Assembly: GCA_963170055.1 (NCBI GenBank)
Contig: CAUJGJ010000161.1
Span: forward strand, 2,605,475-2,669,474
Direction of reading: 5' to 3'
Length of the DNA stretch: 64,000 nucleotides
Origin: Halisarca cf. caerulea
Taxonomy: Eukaryota; Porifera; Demospongiae; Chondrillida; Halisarcidae
Every line of letters begins with the position of its first letter. Position 1 is the stretch's first letter. Positions 61,808-64,000 of this stretch are shown piece after piece. The notes under the pieces were generated by a model that made no database searches, was not told the DNA's origin, and saw only the letters and a program-made list of their open reading frames with translations. The translations under genes and the position numbers were made by a program.

Positions 61808-64000
61808 CAAAGTTCCTAAGATATGACAAATGAAATACTAATTTTAACTTTCTAAGAAAGTTAAGTTTAAAACGTTACAAACTTTAAATAATATTTATCG
61901 CAAAGATAAAGTTAGAAACTTAACTTAAAAATTAGGCAAAGTGAAAAATTGGCAAAGTTTCTAAGACATGACAAATGAAATACTAATTTTAACTTTCTAA
62001 GAAAGTTAAGTTTAAAACGTTACAAACTTTAAATAATATTTATCGCAAAGATAAAGTTAGAAACATAACTTTAAATTTAAGCAAAGTGAAAAATTGGCAA
62101 AGTTCCTAAGATATGACAAATGAAATACTAATTTTAACTTTCTAAGAAAGTTAAGTTTAAAACGTTACAAACTTTAAATAATATTTATCGCAAAGATAAA
62201 GTTAGAAACATAACTTTAAATTTAAGCAAAGTGAAAAATTGGCAAAGTTCCTAACATATGACAAATGAAATACTAATTTTAACTTTCTAAGAAAGTTAAG
62301 TTTAAAACGTTAATAACTTTAAATAATATTTATCGCAAAGATAAAGTTAGAAACATAACTTTAAAATTAGGCAAAGTGAAAAATTGGCAAAGTTCCTAAG
62401 ATATGACAAATGAAATACTAATTTTAACTTTCTAAGAAAGTTAAGTTTAAAACGTTACAAACTTTAAATAATATTTATCGCAAAGATAAAGTTAGAAACA
62501 TAACTTTAAAATTAGGCAAAGTGAAAAATTGGCAAAGTTCCTAAGATATGACAAATGAAATACTAATTTTAACTTTCTAAGAAAGTTAAGTTTAAAACGT
62601 TACAAACTTTAAATAATATTTATCGCAAAGATATAGTTAGAAACATAACTTTAAATTTAAGCAAAGTGAAAAATTGGCAAAGTTCCTAAGATATGACAAA
62701 TGAAATACTAATTTTAACTATATAAGAAAGTTAAGTTTAAAACGTTACAAACTTTAAATAATATTTATCGCAAAGATAAAGTTAGAAACATAACTTTAAA
62801 ATTAGGCAAAGTGAAAAATTGGCAAAGTTCCTAAGATATGACAAATGAAATACCAATTTTAACTTTCTAAGAAAGTTAAGTTTAAAACGTTACAAACTTT
62901 AAATAATATTTATCGCAAAGATATAGTTAGAAACATAACTTTAAATTTAAGAAAAGTGAAAAATTGGCAAAGTTCCTAAGATATGACAAATGAAATACTA
63001 ATTTTAACTTTCTAAGAAAGTTAAGTTTAAAACGTTACAAACTTTAAATAATATTTATCGCAAAGATAAAGTTAGAAACTTAACTTAAAAATTAGGCAAA
63101 GTGAAATATTGGCAAAGTTCCTAAGATATGACAAATGAAATACTAATTTTAACTTTCTAAGAAAGTTAAGTTTAAAACGTTACAAACTTTAAATAATATT
63201 TATCGCAAAGATATAGTTAGAAACATAACTTTAAATTTAAGCAAAGTGAAAAATTAGCAAAGTTCCTAAGATATGACAAATGAAATACTAATTTTAACTT
63301 TCTAAGAAAGTTAAGTTTAAAACGTTACAAACTTTAAATAATATTTATCGCAAAGATAAAGTTAGAAACATAACTTTAAAATTAGGCAAAGTGAAAAATT
63401 GGCAAAGTTCCTAAGATATGACAAATGAAATACTAATTTTAACTTTCTAAGAAAGTTAAGTTTAAAACGTTACAAACTTTAAATAATATTTATCGCAAAG
63501 ATAAAGTTAGAAACATAACTTTAAAATTAGGCAAAGTGAAAAATTGGCAAAGTTCCTAAGATATGACAAATGAAATACTAATTTTAACTTTCTAAGAAAG
63601 TTAAGTTTAAAACGTTACAAACTTTAAATAATATTTATCGCAAAGATATAGTTAGAAACATAACTTTAAATTTAAGCAAAGTGAAAAATTGGCAAAGTTC
63701 CTAAGATACGACAAATAAAATACTAATTTCAACTTTCTAAGAAAGTTAAGTTTAAAACGTTACAAACTTTAAATAATATTTATCGCAAAGATAAAGTTAG
63801 AAACATAACTTTAAAATTAGGCAAATTGAAAAATTGGCAAAGTTCCTAAGATATGACAAATGAAATACTAATTTTAACTTTCTAAGAAAGTTAAGTTTAA
63901 AACGTTACAAACTTTAAATAATATTTATCGCAAAGATAAAGTTAGAAACATAACTTTAAAATTAGGCAAAGTGAAATTTTGGCAAAGTTCCTAAGATATG
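61808..64000. repeat. 15 full-length units and an 18-base partial unit at the window edge
   Basis: C1, C2 and C6 dominate, with C4 at 61,808 and about 63,000. There is no length variant and no multimer that I can define. Small marks are GTTTCTAAGACATG near 61,958, X-form at 62,243, ACTATATAAG near 62,717, GAAATACCAATT near 62,849 and GATACGACAAATAAAAT near 63,706. The array clearly continues past 64,000. Confidence 0.88.

Larger units (their letters stand above)
1..64000. repeat. 145-bp AT-rich tandem satellite array filling the window
   Basis: The window is a head-to-tail array of one 145-bp unit, with 449 complete units and 18 bases of the next. All are in one orientation and no foreign sequence interrupts them. 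The lengths of the aberrant units sum exactly to the observed end of the last unit at 63,982, which supports the count. A+T is about 77%, and the given strand is A-rich (68 A to 44 T per unit). Because 145 is not a multiple of three, each successive unit shifts the reading frame, and each unit carries many stop codons, so no long open frame is possible. Neighbouring units typically differ at a handful of linked positions. Size and organisation fit a eukaryotic centromeric or heterochromatic satellite. That placement is inference; I do not recognise the family or the species. Confidence 0.98.

Noticed and set aside
1..64000. CRISPR array
   Set aside because: The repeats are directly adjacent with no unique spacers, and the 145-bp unit is far longer than any CRISPR repeat.
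1..64000. Protein-coding tandem repeat or hidden gene
   Set aside because: The unit length is 1 modulo 3 and each unit has many stops in all frames on both strands. No frame stays open for even two units.
1..64000. Plasmid or phage replication iterons
   Set aside because: There are hundreds of copies over 64 kb with no replication gene, and iterons are much shorter and fewer.
1..64000. Primate alpha satellite or a CENP-B box
   Set aside because: The unit is 145 bp, not 171, the sequence is unlike alpha satellite as I know it, and no CENP-B box pattern is present.
1..64000. Assembly artefact generating the whole array
   Set aside because: Units differ by many scattered substitutions and the multimers have distinct, ordered contents, which simple stuttering would not create. 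Individual identical blocks (55,446-58,055; 23,594-26,604) could still be mis-assembled.

Overview
The whole 64,000-base window is one uninterrupted tandem satellite array. I find no protein-coding gene, RNA gene, transposon, CRISPR array or unique sequence in it. The repeat unit is 145 bp, about 77% A+T, and every unit lies in the same orientation. Taking the unit to begin at the C of CAAAGTTCCTAAG, base 1 of the window is unit position 1 and the last complete unit ends at 63,982, leaving 18 bases of the next. Walking the array by eye gives 449 units: 415 of 145 bp, 23 of 103 bp, two of 157, two of 136, two of 102, one each of 122 and 94, and three of 144. These lengths sum exactly to 63,982, so the phase closes. 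Base composition of the common unit is about A 68, T 44, G 18, C 15.

The array is most like a eukaryotic pericentromeric or centromeric satellite, or a large heterochromatic block. The reasons are its length, the near-nucleosomal unit, the lack of any gene and the nested higher-order repeats. I do not recognise the sequence and cannot name the organism. AT-rich satellites of this size occur in insects, nematodes, plants and others.

Units differ at a few linked sites, which I use as labels. Site E (8-11): CCTAAG, or T-form CTTAAG, or X-form CCTAACAT. Site A (31-48): A1 TTTTAACTTTCTAAG, A2 TTTTAACTTCATAAG, A3 TTTCAACTTTC, A4 TTCTAACTTTC, A5 TTTTAACTAAATAAG. Site B (69-75): ACAAACT, or AATAACT (b), or ACAAAGT (g). 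Site C (100-130): C1 AAAGTTA..CATAACTTTAAAATTAGGC; C2 TATAGTTA..CATAACTTTAAATTTAAGC; C3 GAAAGATAACTATAAAATT; C4 GAAACTTAACTTAAAAATT; C5 GAAACTTGGCTTAAAAATT; C6 AAAGTTA..CATAACTTTAAATTTAAGC. Site D (132-143): GTGAAAAATT, GTGAAATATT, GTGAAATTTT or GAGAAAAATT.

Layout: 1-3,190 mixed units. 3,191-5,445 a 931-bp multimer. 5,736-8,986 a 9-unit block present twice. 12,154-15,633 three copies of an 8-unit, 1,160-bp multimer. 16,710-23,233 three copies of a 14-16-unit block. 23,669-26,568 an 8-unit block present twice. 27,533-30,202 a roughly 1.55-kb block. 30,928-32,811 two copies of a 942-bp multimer with private indels. 33,205-35,814 trimer and tetramer repeats. 36,395-39,687 a 1,015-bp repeat. 40,764-44,739 trimers of 435 bp. 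45,030-46,684 a 973-bp multimer. 52,111-53,705 an 870-bp multimer. 55,446-58,055 two copies of 1,305 bp. 59,071-61,807 an 1,876-bp spaced repeat. The 103-bp units occur only between 3.2 and 48.2 kb.

The multimers look like products of repeated unequal exchange or local conversion acting on an older trimer of the form C2 / b-C1 / T-form C3. The points most worth following are the alternating AAAGTT/AACTTT hexamers that build two hairpin-capable dyads in each unit, and the single 42-bp deletion that spread as a 103-bp subfamily.
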